Positions 35,944 to 46,133 of a stretch of DNA of 64,000 nt are shown one piece after another. The notes under the pieces were generated by a model that saw only the letters and a list, made by a program, of their open reading frames with translations, had not been told where the DNA came from and searched no databases. Origin of the DNA: Saccharospirillum sp. (lineage in GTDB: Bacteria; Pseudomonadota; Gammaproteobacteria; Pseudomonadales; Natronospirillaceae); contig JAIUML010000010.1 in NCBI GenBank assembly GCA_022565595.1, positions 1 to 64,000 on the forward strand, read 5' to 3'. The translations under genes were made by a program, and so were the position numbers. Numbering within the stretch: the stretch's first letter is position 1; each line of letters opens with the position of its first letter.

Positions 35944-37845
35944 GTGAAACGACCGATGGCTGGTCTGACGTTGTATTATTTGGCGGCATTGGCGAGTGCG
36001 ACCGACTGGACGCTGTCTCCCATCGTTGTGACCGGTACGGGTACAGCGGCATTACTGGAAGACAGCCCCGTGGCCGTTCAGGTGCTGGATAGGACGACCA
36101 TTGAGAATAGCCAGGCGGCCACACTGGAAGAATTGCTTGAGCGCATGCCGGGGCTGCAACTGAAGCAAACTCATGGTCAGAGCGGAGCCTCCGTTATGCT
36201 CAACGGTCTGACTGAGAAACACGTTTTGATTCTGGTCGATGGGGTGCCTTTGAACCAGGCCAATGCCTCGGGCGTGGATACCCGTGCACTGAAGCTGGCC
36301 GACATCGAACGCATTGAAGTGGTGTCTGCCAATGCCTCTGCGTTATACGGCAGTGCCGCCATGGGCGGCGTCATACACCTCATTACCCGAGCGCCGATGG
36401 AGCCGGCCTTTGAGATGGGCATCCAGGTACGCCAGGCCGAAGCCGATTGGGCGCGATACCCCACCCAAACGGACGTCGATGCCCATTGGGCACAGCCATT
36501 TCTGGGGGGCTACAGTGCGACCAGTGTGGCCGTCACACGCTATGCCGGCTTCGACTCGGAACCCGATACGTGGGCGGAAGATGAGCCTCACGGCCTGGGC
36601 TGGACGCTGTCACAAAGCTGGCGCTACGACGGCGATCGCCAGCATCAAGTGACGGGCCGGTGGCGAGGCATGGCTCTGACCTTGCCCGGTCAACATGCCC
36701 TGACGGCCAATCCGAATGAACGCCGAACGCTGGAACAGTTTTTTTCGGGCCAGTACCAGTTGGAGGGAGAAGCCAGTCGCTGGTTGTTCAATGGCCAATA
36801 TGCGTCGGGGCTGTCGGAACACGATCGGCTGAATACCCCGGATGTTGACCTCGAACGTCGCTACCAGGCCTGGAACGGCGCGGTGGATGCACGACGCCAA
36901 ACACACTGGTGGAATCATGAGCAAATTTGGGGTGTGCGTCTCAGTGCCGCTGCCCTGGCGCAACAGAAAATCGAGCCGGGTAGCGGTGAGGTGGATGAGA
37001 TTGCGCCAAGTGATCAGGTTAGTCTGGAGCTCTATGCGCAGGATGACTGGTTTGTCACCGACCGGGTGGAACTGATCAGCGGTGTCCGAGGCCACTGGGA
37101 TCCGGATTTCGGTGTCTTCCTGGCGCCTAATCTGGCCAGCCGAATTGATCTCTCCGCTCGGCAGTTCGTGCGGGCGAGCCTGGGGCTGGGCTATAGAGTG
37201 CCGGATTTGAAAGAGCGGTTCTATGAGTTTGACCACAGCCTCTATGGCTACCGAGTGCTCGGTAACCCGGAACTGCAGCCAGAGAAGTCGATCAGTGCAC
37301 AACTGGAATGGGTGTTGGGTGATTTTTCCATCGAAGGGTTTTATCGGGATGTCACCGACCTGATCAGCACCGACCAGGTCGGTACCGATGATGGCGGCGT
37401 TACCCGACATCAGTACATCAATATTGATGAAGCCGAGATTCGCGGTGTCAACCTCCGAGCCAAAACCGAGTTGGGAGCGCATCGCTTCATGGCCTATGGC
37501 CAGTGGCTTCATGCCATCAACGCCCTGACCGGCGATGCCTTGCCACAGCGGCCGGAGTACCTGGTCGACTTGAGCCATCAATGGTCCTTTCATTGGGCGC
37601 GACCTCAGCGTTTGCAGACCAGCCTGAAGCGCTTGGGGCCTCAGTTCTATGGCGCTGAGGAAACCTTGCCCGTGGATGCCTATACCCAGGTGAATGTCAG
37701 CTGGGGCATCGAGCTGACCGATCGCTTCCGGCTCAATGCTGGCGTCGACAACCTCAGCAATGTTCAGTCCCCATCCGGGGGCACTGCCGATGCTTTACCC
37801 ATTCGGGGTCGCACCTATGGCGTGGCCTTGCGTTATACCCACTGA
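35944..37845 (+). CDS. hmuR: TonB-dependent heme/hemoglobin receptor
   Basis: 633 residues from a GTG at 35944 with AAGGAG six bases upstream; an ATG at 35923 would place that site inside the gene. Short signal peptide to about LASATD, TonB box region (SPIVVTGTG), plug domain (LEELLERMPGLQLKQTHGQS, then LILVDGVPLNQANASGVDTR and ALYGSAAMGGVIHLITRAP), and a 22-strand barrel. Heme-receptor FRAP/NPNL-like motifs appear as GLGYRVPDLKERFYEF and GNPELQPEKS with a His between them. The C-terminal strand ends in an aromatic region (ALRYTH), atypically with His last. Outer-membrane heme uptake. Confidence 0.92.
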   Translation: MKRPMAGLTLYYLAALASATDWTLSPIVVTGTGTAALLEDSPVAVQVLDRTTIENSQAATLEELLERMPGLQLKQTHGQSGASVMLNGLTEKHVLILVDGVPLNQANASGVDTRALKLADIERIEVVSANASALYGSAAMGGVIHLITRAPMEPAFEMGIQVRQAEADWARYPTQTDVDAHWAQPFLGGYSATSVAVTRYAGFDSEPDTWAEDEPHGLGWTLSQSWRYDGDRQHQVTGRWRGMALTLPGQHALTANPNERRTLEQFFSGQYQLEGEASRWLFNGQYASGLSEHDRLNTPDVDLERRYQAWNGAVDARRQTHWWNHEQIWGVRLSAAALAQQKIEPGSGEVDEIAPSDQVSLELYAQDDWFVTDRVELISGVRGHWDPDFGVFLAPNLASRIDLSARQFVRASLGLGYRVPDLKERFYEFDHSLYGYRVLGNPELQPEKSISAQLEWVLGDFSIEGFYRDVTDLISTDQVGTDDGGVTRHQYINIDEAEIRGVNLRAKTELGAHRFMAYGQWLHAINALTGDALPQRPEYLVDLSHQWSFHWARPQRLQTSLKRLGPQFYGAEETLPVDAYTQVNVSWGIELTDRFRLNAGVDNLSNVQSPSGGTADALPIRGRTYGVALRYTH

Positions 37846-37882
37846 GCCGGTTGTTCCGGCAACACACCCTCAAGGAGTTTCC

Positions 37883-38962
37883 ATGAAAAAAGCAACAGCC
37901 CTATTGGGATTAGCGGCCGCCATAGCGCTGGCAGGTTGCAACGATACGTCCAAAAAGCCAGAGAACAACGGCAACAATAACAACGACAACACGCCGGGTG
38001 AGACGGACGATTTCCGGACCCTTCAGCTCAATTCCGCTACCGGTTGGGCCTATCTCAATTTTGCCAGCGGTGAAGAAGTGGCCGACTCTGAAGATTGGGA
38101 TATCGCGGTCAACCGCTTGTCGGTACGCTCCAACCCGGCGCGGGTTGAACTGGCGCTTGCGGCCAGTCAGGACCACTTTTACAACGGCGATGACCCGAGT
38201 GTGAATGTGTTTACCAATGCCACAGCCGGCTCCGAACTCGAGCATCTGCTGGCACTGTACGATCTCAGTGAACTGGACTTTGAGTCGGAAAGGGTGGACG
38301 CCGCCATTGGCCGAGACGGTACCGAGTTCTACCACTACAACTTCATGACCCACACCGTATCGGCCAATGACGATGCCTGGTGGGTGCTTCGCTCAAGCGG
38401 TGGCGATGCTTTCGCGAAACTCAACGTCACGGACGTCCGTTATGCGGCAGGCAGTCTCAGCATGGAAGCGGACTTTTATGTACAGGGGGCAGATGAAAGC
38501 AGTTTCAGTGAGAGCGCAGTGACCTGGACAGCGACGGTGAATGGTAGTGAGTGTTTTGATTTTGTGGCAGCAGAGGTTGTTGGCTGTGATCAGAGCCATT
38601 GGGATATTCAGCTCAAGGTCGAAGGTCACAGCTTCTCCCTGCTGACCAATGGTGGCATCAGTGGCCCTGGTCAGGGCGGTGTTCACGGCGTATTGACGCA
38701 AGCGCAGGTGGAGGCTGTCACCAATGGTAAGAGTCTGATTACCCATCAGTTCAGCCAGGATCGTGGTGACAATGCCGTCACTCAGAACAGTTGGTACGCC
38801 TATAACTTGCTCGGCAGTCATGGTATCTGGCCAAACTACCGAGTGTATGTTGCCAAAAATCTGGATACCGATGTGGTGACGGCCTTTCAACTGATTGGTT
38901 ACTATAATGAGGCGGATGTCAGTGGCTATGTGACGGTTCGGTTTGTCGAGGTGGGCGAGTAG
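37883..38962 (+). CDS. HmuY-like heme-binding lipoprotein
   Basis: 359 residues from the ATG at 37883, with AAGGAG (37872-37877). Signal peptide with lipobox LAAAIALAGC, so the mature N-terminal Cys is lipidated, followed by an Asn/Asp-rich flexible linker (residues 24-48). Repeating motifs such as GWAYLNFASGEEVADSEDWD, IAVNRLSVRSNP and VNGVLTQ-type beta segments match the HmuY family (PF14064). HmuY proteins capture heme outside the cell and hand it to the partner receptor; here it is 37 bases downstream of the receptor. Less common outside Bacteroidetes but known in marine gammaproteobacteria. Whether the heme-ligand His or Met residues are kept cannot be judged by eye. Confidence 0.87.
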   Translation: MKKATALLGLAAAIALAGCNDTSKKPENNGNNNNDNTPGETDDFRTLQLNSATGWAYLNFASGEEVADSEDWDIAVNRLSVRSNPARVELALAASQDHFYNGDDPSVNVFTNATAGSELEHLLALYDLSELDFESERVDAAIGRDGTEFYHYNFMTHTVSANDDAWWVLRSSGGDAFAKLNVTDVRYAAGSLSMEADFYVQGADESSFSESAVTWTATVNGSECFDFVAAEVVGCDQSHWDIQLKVEGHSFSLLTNGGISGPGQGGVHGVLTQAQVEAVTNGKSLITHQFSQDRGDNAVTQNSWYAYNLLGSHGIWPNYRVYVAKNLDTDVVTAFQLIGYYNEADVSGYVTVRFVEVGE

Positions 38963-38983
38963 GGGAGGAGAGGGCAAGGAAGC

Positions 38984-39886
38984 CTACTGCAACCGAAACA
39001 CAACCGGCACCCCCAACTGCAAACGCCCATCGGGAAAATGCTCAGGCAGCGGCGGTAGTGGCGTTAGCCTGCGTACCATGGCCAGGGCAGCGTCATCCAG
39101 CAGGGCGTGACCGGAACCGGAGTTGAGCTCTACCGAGGTTATTTCACCACTGCCCGCAATCATTAACTCCAATACCACCTCACCCTGTTGCCGACGCCTC
39201 TGCGCTGCCCTGGGGTATTCGAAGGCGTTTTGTAGCCGCTTCATGATCTCCTGCAGATAGTCATCCATCAGGTCGGCGCGATCGGCTTCGCTGAAACCCG
39301 GTTCTGTAGGCGTTATGGCAGCCAGCGAAGGTGAGTCGGCCGGTGCTGGCGTGGTTGATACTTCGCTGGGTTCTTCCATGGGGGGTAAGGTTACAGGAGC
39401 CGGGGTTTGTAGCGGCTCAGAGTGTTCCTCGGTCAGAGCGGGCGCAGCTACTGGTGAGAGTTCAGGCTCTACAGTGCGTTCTGGTATGGGCGCCGCCTCA
39501 GTGTCTGGCACGGGAAGCTCTGTGACACTGGCTTCGCTGGTCAGTACCACGGGCTCCTCGATGCCTGGCGCTGGTGCAGTGGGTTCCGGCTCGACAGGCG
39601 CCTCTTCCACCGCTGGTTCGGCCGCAGCAGGGGTGCTTTCAGTAGTTGGGTCGGTTGGTGCCGTTTGGGTTTCTTCGGGCCTGTTCTCTCCGCTCAACGT
39701 CAGGCTCACCTGCTGGGTTTGGCTGGCCGATGATGGCGGTTGCTGCCAAGGGCGGTACTCGGTCAGAAGCAAGCCACCATGCAGCAACAACGACAAGGCA
39801 AGGGCGCCCAGCCAGACCGGCTGATTGCTCGTCAGTTGCGGTCGGCCTTCATCGGCCAGGCTGTTTGAGTCGGATAGTAGCACCAT
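38984..39886 (-). CDS. TonB family energy transducer
   Basis: 300 residues from the ATG at 39884-39886. An ATG at 39997 would extend it by 37 residues; a still longer frame to 40054 is excluded because it overlaps the predicted -10 box. Single inner-membrane helix (WLGALALSLLLHGGLLL, about residues 25-41), a long Pro/Glu/Thr/Ala-rich periplasmic spacer (residues 60-205), and a TonB C-terminal domain (YPRAAQRRRQQGEVVLELMI, then ITSVELNSGSGHALLDDAAL). Supplies proton-motive energy to the heme receptor. Convergent with the HmuY gene. Fur-regulated from the promoter at 40054-40103. Confidence 0.9.
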   Translation of the reverse strand: MVLLSDSNSLADEGRPQLTSNQPVWLGALALSLLLHGGLLLTEYRPWQQPPSSASQTQQVSLTLSGENRPEETQTAPTDPTTESTPAAAEPAVEEAPVEPEPTAPAPGIEEPVVLTSEASVTELPVPDTEAAPIPERTVEPELSPVAAPALTEEHSEPLQTPAPVTLPPMEEPSEVSTTPAPADSPSLAAITPTEPGFSEADRADLMDDYLQEIMKRLQNAFEYPRAAQRRRQQGEVVLELMIAGSGEITSVELNSGSGHALLDDAALAMVRRLTPLPPLPEHFPDGRLQLGVPVVFRLQ

Positions 39887-40053
39887 GGTGTTCAATTGAG
39901 CGAGCGTCGTTAGCGGATGTCGACAGTGTAGAGATCGGCGGGGAATTTGCCTATGGATGTCCGCGCGGTATTCACAGTTAGTGAGGGTTTGAGTCATGAA
40001 GCCCTGCTCGCCAGCGACGATCGCTGGGGAATAGTGATGAGTGGATGACTTCA

Positions 40054-40104
40054 AGTATAGTTTTTCAAAAACCTATTGCAAATAATAATCGTTATCATTA
40101 ATAT
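40054..40104. promoter_or_regulatory. Divergent promoters sharing a -35 and a Fur box
   Basis: Palindromic TTGCAA (40076-40081) serves as -35 on both strands. Leftward -10 TATACT (40054-40059, 16-base spacer) drives tonB; rightward -10 TAATAT (40099-40104, 17-base spacer) drives the transcript at about 40111. AATAATAATCGTTATCATT (about 40081-40099) is a strong Fur box filling the rightward spacer and touching the shared -35. Confidence 0.75.
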
Positions 40105-40110
40105 GATTTT

Positions 40111-40311
40111 CGAAGGTCGATTCAATGTCCCTCGATGAGTCAGAGCACGGTCTGAACATCGGGCGCAAGGATGGCAGTTGCTGGATCCGATAACTCTCCC
40201 TTTGTCGTTTGCGGGTCTGGCTGAACGGTCGAGCGGGGCAGGGAAGCCAGGCGTTGAATAATTTCCGGCCGGGGTGGGTGGGCAAAACAACTACCCCGGC
40301 TGGCCTTTTTT
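40111..40311 (+). ncRNA. Candidate Fur-regulated small RNA or terminated leader
   Basis: A transcript from the rightward promoter would end at a strong rho-independent terminator (CCGGCCGGGGT/ACCCCGGCTGG stem, 11 base pairs with one G-U, then CC and six T at 40306-40311), giving about 200 bases. It contains a possible 22-codon reading frame at 40125-40193 with a weak GAAGG site. It has the layout of a Fur-repressed sRNA, or of an attenuated leader for the small gene behind it. Its sequence does not visibly match RyhB or PrrF cores. Confidence 0.45.
40265..40311 (+). terminator. Rho-independent terminator after the Fur-controlled transcript
   Basis: Stem 40265-40275 with 40293-40303, 17-base loop, then TTTTTT (40306-40311). 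Directly upstream of a 29-codon gene. Confidence 0.85.
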
Positions 40312-40328
40312 GCTGGAGGTCGCTCATT

Positions 40329-40418
40329 ATGGATATGAAAATCAAAGTACTGTCAGTGACAATCACCGCTACCCTGTTCTTGTTAACGGTTTCACTCTAC
40401 CAGTGGCTTCTGTACTGA
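40329..40418 (+). CDS. 29-residue single-helix membrane protein
   Basis: MDMKIKVLSVTITATLFLLT followed by VSLYQWLLY. The ATG has GGAGG nine bases upstream, a strong site. One transmembrane helix (residues 8-28) after a Lys-containing N-terminus. No known family recognised. It lies 17 bases after a terminator and under the same Fur-controlled promoter, so read-through when iron is low is possible. Small proteins of this form often bind and adjust membrane transporters; a link to TonB/heme uptake is inference. Confidence 0.55.
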   Translation: MDMKIKVLSVTITATLFLLTVSLYQWLLY

Positions 40419-40490
40419 CGGTACTCATCCAATAGGGCCTGGTTCAAGGTGTCAAAGGCCCGGACGAACCTTTGACATAGGCCACTTGAA

Positions 40491-41759
<1,269 letters not shown>

Positions 41760-41881
41760 TCACCGCACCTGTTGATGACATGATCAAAGAACGCGCGAGG
41801 TTTCGGAATTCACCTTTGTGATAAAAACTTGTACTTTTCGTTCAAGTGGAGCTATTCAGCTTGGCCAGAATCGGCTTTAAA

Positions 41882-42763
41882 TCAGTGTTTTTCACGGAAA
41901 TCCCTGGGTGACAGCCCGGCCTGTTGTTTAAAGAATCGCGAAAAGTAGCCGGGGTCGCTGAAGCCGAGATCAAAGGCGATCTGGTCTATATGGGTGCGGG
42001 TGTACACCAGCTTGCGCTTGGCTTCGAGCAACAAGCGCTCCTGCAACAAGGATTTGGCGTTGCGTTGCATGGCCTGCTTGCACAAGCGGTTCAGCCGGCT
42101 GGGGGTGGTGTTCAAAGCACTGGCGTAGTCTTCTACGCGCCATTGGTCGCGGTAGTGATGCTCGATCAACTGCCGAAACTCTTGCAGCGTGCTGACCGGT
42201 TCATGGGTGTGCTGCTCAATGTGGTCGCTGTGCAGCCGCTTCCGGCTCATGCTCATCAACACCATGCGCACCAGCCATTCGCACATCAGCCATCGGCCTG
42301 TCGCCAGGCTGCGGAATTCCGTTTGCAGTTGCTCAAGGCTTTGCCTGAGTTGAGCCAGTTCCGGATCGGAAGGCAGGAATTCAATGACCTCGGCCTGATT
42401 CAACAAGTGTTCAAAGTAGGGCCGGGCTCTATCCTGGTCGTCGTTGATGATCAGGTTTTCGGCAACCGTCAGCACCAGGCCTTCGGTCTCCGGTGCGAAA
42501 TTGAAGCTGTGCACCATACCAGGAGGAATGGCAATGCAGCAGGGCGCCTCGCTGTCGTAGTGCTCGTCGTCGAGGTGGGTGGTCACACTGCCGGCAAAAA
42601 TAAAGATGCACTGCAACATTCGGCCGTGGCGATGAGGCCTGATTTGCCAACCCAGGGAGCGGCTGCGCGAGGCGATAGGCTCGATGTGGATGAATTCAGC
42701 GGTTTCTTCGGTGTGCTGCTCCCCGTAAAGGGTAAACACCGGTACATTTTCCAGCTTTTGCAA
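41882..42763 (-). CDS. AraC-family regulator, likely PobR/PobC type
   Basis: 293 residues. N-terminal cupin-like ligand domain (residues 1-150; QIRPHRHGRMLQCIFIFAGS, then PCCIAIPPGMVHSFNFAPET) and a C-terminal double helix-turn-helix (residues 190-290; WRVEDYASALNTTPSRLNRL, FDLGFSDPGYFSRFFKQQAG). Directly upstream of pobA on the same strand, so the probable activator responding to 4-hydroxybenzoate. Sequence is AraC-type rather than the IclR-type PobR of Acinetobacter. Confidence 0.88.
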   Translation of the reverse strand: MQKLENVPVFTLYGEQHTEETAEFIHIEPIASRSRSLGWQIRPHRHGRMLQCIFIFAGSVTTHLDDEHYDSEAPCCIAIPPGMVHSFNFAPETEGLVLTVAENLIINDDQDRARPYFEHLLNQAEVIEFLPSDPELAQLRQSLEQLQTEFRSLATGRWLMCEWLVRMVLMSMSRKRLHSDHIEQHTHEPVSTLQEFRQLIEHHYRDQWRVEDYASALNTTPSRLNRLCKQAMQRNAKSLLQERLLLEAKRKLVYTRTHIDQIAFDLGFSDPGYFSRFFKQQAGLSPRDFREKH

Positions 42764-42960
42764 TGAAGAATTACCTGGGTTTGGGCCAAAAGTATTGATG
42801 GTACCCTGGAAAACGAAACAGAGATGTCTAAAGTTAGGTCGTATCGCACCGATACAGTGACCAAAATGAACGCCAATAATATTGGTAGTCTAGCTCACCG
42901 TGCATGCAGGGTACAGTTGCGCACCAGGTGCGGGTATCGCGCATAAAGAGAGGAAAGAGC

Positions 42961-44745
42961 ATGATCAAATCTATACTCCAGCGAGTGTTTCGCACTCAGA
43001 ACCTGAATGAAGTGCTGGAGCAGGCACTGGACGCCGTGGTGAGCATTGATCATCGCAACCGTGTCACCTTTTTCAATGCGGCCGCTGAGCGCCTTTGGGG
43101 TTATTCCAGAAAAGAAGTGCTGGGCAAGAATGTCAAAATGCTGGTTCCGAAAGATATTCAGAGCCAGCATGACTCCTTGATCGAGAACAATAGAGTAACC
43201 GGCAAGGATAAAATTGTCGGCATCAGTCGAGATGTATTGCTTGAAAAGGCAAATGGAGAAAAAACCTGGGCAAATCTGTCATTAAGTAAAGTGATCAGTG
43301 GCGGTCGGATTACCTATACGGCCTTCGTCAAGGATATAACCGTTGAGCGCAATGCCAGTGAGATAGTAAACCAGACGCTCGAACAGGCTCTGGATGCCGT
43401 TGTTACCATCGATGATCAGAACAACATTACCTTTGCCAACGCAGCAGCGGAACAGTTGTGGGGATACTCAAGAGATGAATTGCTGGGTGAGAATGTCAAA
43501 AAGTTGGTGCCCCCGGATATTCGCTCCGAGCACGACAACATGGTCAATGCGAATCGAAAGACTGGAGTCGACAAAATTGTCGGGACCACCAGAGAAGTAC
43601 CGATCCACCGGCGGGATGGTGAAATTCGCTGGGCAACCCTGGCCCTCTCCAAGATACGGCTGGAGGGAAAAATTTTCTATACTGCTTTCCTGAAAGATGT
43701 CACAGAGGAAGTCGCCCGAAGAGAAGAGTTCCGCATGCTTTCGATGGTGGCGGATGAAACAGATAACTCGGTCGTTATTACAGGGCCGGATGGCACCATT
43801 ACTTACGTTAACGGCGGCTTTACCAAGCTGACTGGATATGGGCTCGATGAAATACGTGGTCGTAGACCGGGTGATTTCCTGCAAGGCAAGCATACCGATC
43901 CGGACACAGTCGCCAGGATTCGCCAGAAGATCAAGCAACGAGAGCCCTTCTTCAGCGAGATCCTCAATTACGCTAAAGACGGCAGACCCTACTGGATATC
44001 CATGGCCATCAATCCGGTGTTCGATGAGTCTGGTAAGCTCTCCAACTTGATTTCAATTCAGGCCGACATTACCGAGACCAAAAAGTTGAGCCTGGAGTTC
44101 AGTCGCAAGTTTGAAGCGGTAGGAGAAAAAACAGGTATTGCAGAGTGGGCATCTGATGGTTCAGCTACCAAAGCGAATGCTTATCTTCTTGATAGTTTGG
44201 GTTATTCGGATGAATCCAGGGCGCTGCCTGCGATGGGGGGCTTGAAGCAAATGCTGGGAGACGAGGCATTTGCAAAAGTGATGAAAGGAGAGACTGTTAG
44301 CGGGAATTTTGGCCTGCCGGATCACAAGGGTAAGGCTCATTGGTTTGAGGCAACTGCCTGCCCAATTCTCGATTTTGAAGGGCGGGTAAGTTACATCGTC
44401 ACCTATGGTACTGACATAGATACTCGGCTGGAGGCCATGAGAGTGACCGATGAGGAAATGGGCAGAGTCAAAGCCTCAAGTGATCAGATCAGTAAAATCA
44501 TCAGCGTCATAAATGATATTTCAGCGCAAACCAATCTGCTGGCATTGAATGCAGCGATTGAGGCGGCTAGAGCAGGTGACGCGGGGCGTGGCTTTGCAGT
44601 AGTCGCTGATGAAGTCCGGCAACTGGCACAACGATCAGCCTCATCTGCCAGTGAAATCAGTAAGCTGGTAGAAGAGACTACCCAACGAATAGAGGCACTT
44701 TCTGCGTCGTTAAGACGAATGAATGAAAGCGATGCTGAGCAATGA
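42961..44745 (+). CDS. Soluble multi-PAS methyl-accepting chemotaxis-type protein
   Basis: 594 residues from the ATG at 42961 (GAGGAAAG upstream). No membrane helix. Four PAS domains: PAS1 (about 20-128) and PAS2 (about 137-247) are near copies ([15 protein letters not shown] against [15 protein letters not shown]), PAS3 (about 262-370) is LOV-like but has GDFLQG without the flavin-binding Cys, and PAS4 covers about 385-490. Then a short signalling domain (about 500-590) with the hairpin tip [20 protein letters not shown] and [18 protein letters not shown]. The methylation helices are largely missing. It may sense redox or small ligands in the cytoplasm and act on CheA or another partner. Confidence 0.9.
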   Translation: MIKSILQRVFRTQNLNEVLEQALDAVVSIDHRNRVTFFNAAAERLWGYSRKEVLGKNVKMLVPKDIQSQHDSLIENNRVTGKDKIVGISRDVLLEKANGEKTWANLSLSKVISGGRITYTAFVKDITVERNASEIVNQTLEQALDAVVTIDDQNNITFANAAAEQLWGYSRDELLGENVKKLVPPDIRSEHDNMVNANRKTGVDKIVGTTREVPIHRRDGEIRWATLALSKIRLEGKIFYTAFLKDVTEEVARREEFRMLSMVADETDNSVVITGPDGTITYVNGGFTKLTGYGLDEIRGRRPGDFLQGKHTDPDTVARIRQKIKQREPFFSEILNYAKDGRPYWISMAINPVFDESGKLSNLISIQADITETKKLSLEFSRKFEAVGEKTGIAEWASDGSATKANAYLLDSLGYSDESRALPAMGGLKQMLGDEAFAKVMKGETVSGNFGLPDHKGKAHWFEATACPILDFEGRVSYIVTYGTDIDTRLEAMRVTDEEMGRVKASSDQISKIISVINDISAQTNLLALNAAIEAARAGDAGRGFAVVADEVRQLAQRSASSASEISKLVEETTQRIEALSASLRRMNESDAEQ

Positions 44746-44748
44746 GAT

Positions 44749-45003
44749 CTAGCGTTTGATCTGAATTTCCGACTGGGCTTCGCAACTGCAGGCGAGTATT
44801 TCGCCTTCGTTGACCCAGGCGAGTGGGTCCTGGCGGTAGTGAACCTTGCCTTCGACCAGTTCCATGCGGCAGGCGCCGCAGTAACCTTCGCGGCACTGGA
44901 ACGGCACCTGGTGGCCGGCACGTTCCAGTTGTTCCAGTACGCTGACGCCCTGCCCAGCGGGCAGGGAGATCAGTTCAGCTCGGATTTTAGCCTGAGCGGT
45001 CAC
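44749..45003 (-). CDS. yfaE: 2Fe-2S ferredoxin for RNR cofactor maintenance
   Basis: 84 residues. Plant-type ferredoxin cluster ligands CREGYCGAC (C-x4-C-x2-C) plus the distal Cys in ILACSCEAQ. YfaE-like length and position directly after nrdB, overlapping by ATGA. In E. coli YfaE supplies electrons to regenerate the diferric-tyrosyl cofactor of NrdB. Convergent with the chemoreceptor gene, three bases apart. Confidence 0.93.
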   Translation of the reverse strand: MTAQAKIRAELISLPAGQGVSVLEQLERAGHQVPFQCREGYCGACRMELVEGKVHYRQDPLAWVNEGEILACSCEAQSEIQIKR

Positions 45004-46124
45004 AGCTCGAAATCCTCCAGGGCGTCGGTATCGAGTTCGCTGTGAATGGCACCGACCAGGTAGGTGCTGATTTCGGTTTCCTGAGGCGCGACCTGCACCT
45101 GGTCGCTTTGCAGCCAGGTGTCCATCCAGGGCAGGGGGTTGGATTTGTTGCCGAACAGAGGCTCAAAACCAATGGCTATCAGGCGCTGATCGGTGATGTG
45201 ATCAACGTACTGGCTGAGAATGTCGATGTTCAGGCCGATCATGGAGCCGTCCTTGAACAGGTATTTGGCCCATTCGCGTTCCTGTTCAGCGGCTTCCTTG
45301 AAAATGCTGATCACGGTGTCGCGTTCTTCGCGTGCGATCTCCGCCATTTCCGGGTCGTCCTGGCCTTTGGCCATCAGGTTCAGCATGTGCTGAGTGCCGG
45401 TCAGGTGCAGGGCTTCGTCGCGAGCGATCAGGCGAATGATCTTGGCGTTGCCTTCCATTTTTGAGCGCTCAGCAAAAGCAAAGCTGCAGGCAAAACTGAC
45501 GTAGAAGCGGATGGCTTCGAGAACGTTGACCGAAACCAGGGTCCGATACAGCAGACGCTTCAAATGGCGTAACGCATCCCGACCTTCCTGGCTGGCGCGG
45601 AAGCCATCGCTGGCGATCTGATAGTGTTGGCTGGCGTTGATCAGTTCATCGTAATAACGCGTGACCGATATGGCGCGCTGCACAATGGCCGGGTTGGTGA
45701 CGATGTCGTCAAAAACACTGCCGGGCTCGTTCAGCACGTTGCGCATGATGTGAGTGTAAGACCGTGAATGAATGGTCTCACTGAAGGCCCAGGTCTCGAT
45801 CCAGGTTTCCAGTTCGGGCAAGGAAACGATGGGCAGCAGGGCCATATTGGGCGAACGACCCTGGACGCTGTCGAGCAGCGTCTGGTACTTCAAATTGCTC
45901 AAAAAGATGTGCTGCTCGTGCTCCGGTAGGGCGATGAAGTCCTTGCGGTCACGCGACAGGTCGACTTCTTCCGGACGCCAGAAGAACGACAGCTGTTTCT
46001 CGATCAGCTTCTCGAAAATCGGGTACTTCTGCCGATCGTAACGCGCCACATTCACCGTCTCGCCGAAGAACATCGGCTGACTGAAGGCGTCAAACTCTTT
46101 CTGGTTGAAGGTCTGGTAACTCAT
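45000..46124 (-). CDS. nrdB: Class Ia ribonucleoside-diphosphate reductase, beta subunit
   Basis: 374 residues. Diiron ligands: Asp/Glu in [18 protein letters not shown] and H in [14 protein letters not shown], and the helix with [19 protein letters not shown]. The radical tyrosine lies just after the [17 protein letters not shown] segment. C-terminal [13 protein letters not shown] ends in the short peptide that docks on NrdA. Nine bases after nrdA. Confidence 0.95.
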   Translation of the reverse strand: MSYQTFNQKEFDAFSQPMFFGETVNVARYDRQKYPIFEKLIEKQLSFFWRPEEVDLSRDRKDFIALPEHEQHIFLSNLKYQTLLDSVQGRSPNMALLPIVSLPELETWIETWAFSETIHSRSYTHIMRNVLNEPGSVFDDIVTNPAIVQRAISVTRYYDELINASQHYQIASDGFRASQEGRDALRHLKRLLYRTLVSVNVLEAIRFYVSFACSFAFAERSKMEGNAKIIRLIARDEALHLTGTQHMLNLMAKGQDDPEMAEIAREERDTVISIFKEAAEQEREWAKYLFKDGSMIGLNIDILSQYVDHITDQRLIAIGFEPLFGNKSNPLPWMDTWLQSDQVQVAPQETEISTYLVGAIHSELDTDALEDFEL

Positions 46125-46133
46125 TCTGTTTCC

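Noticed and set aside
36610-37593. 327-codon minus-strand frame inside the heme receptor gene
   Set aside because: Antisense to barrel-coding sequence with correct receptor motifs on the plus strand.
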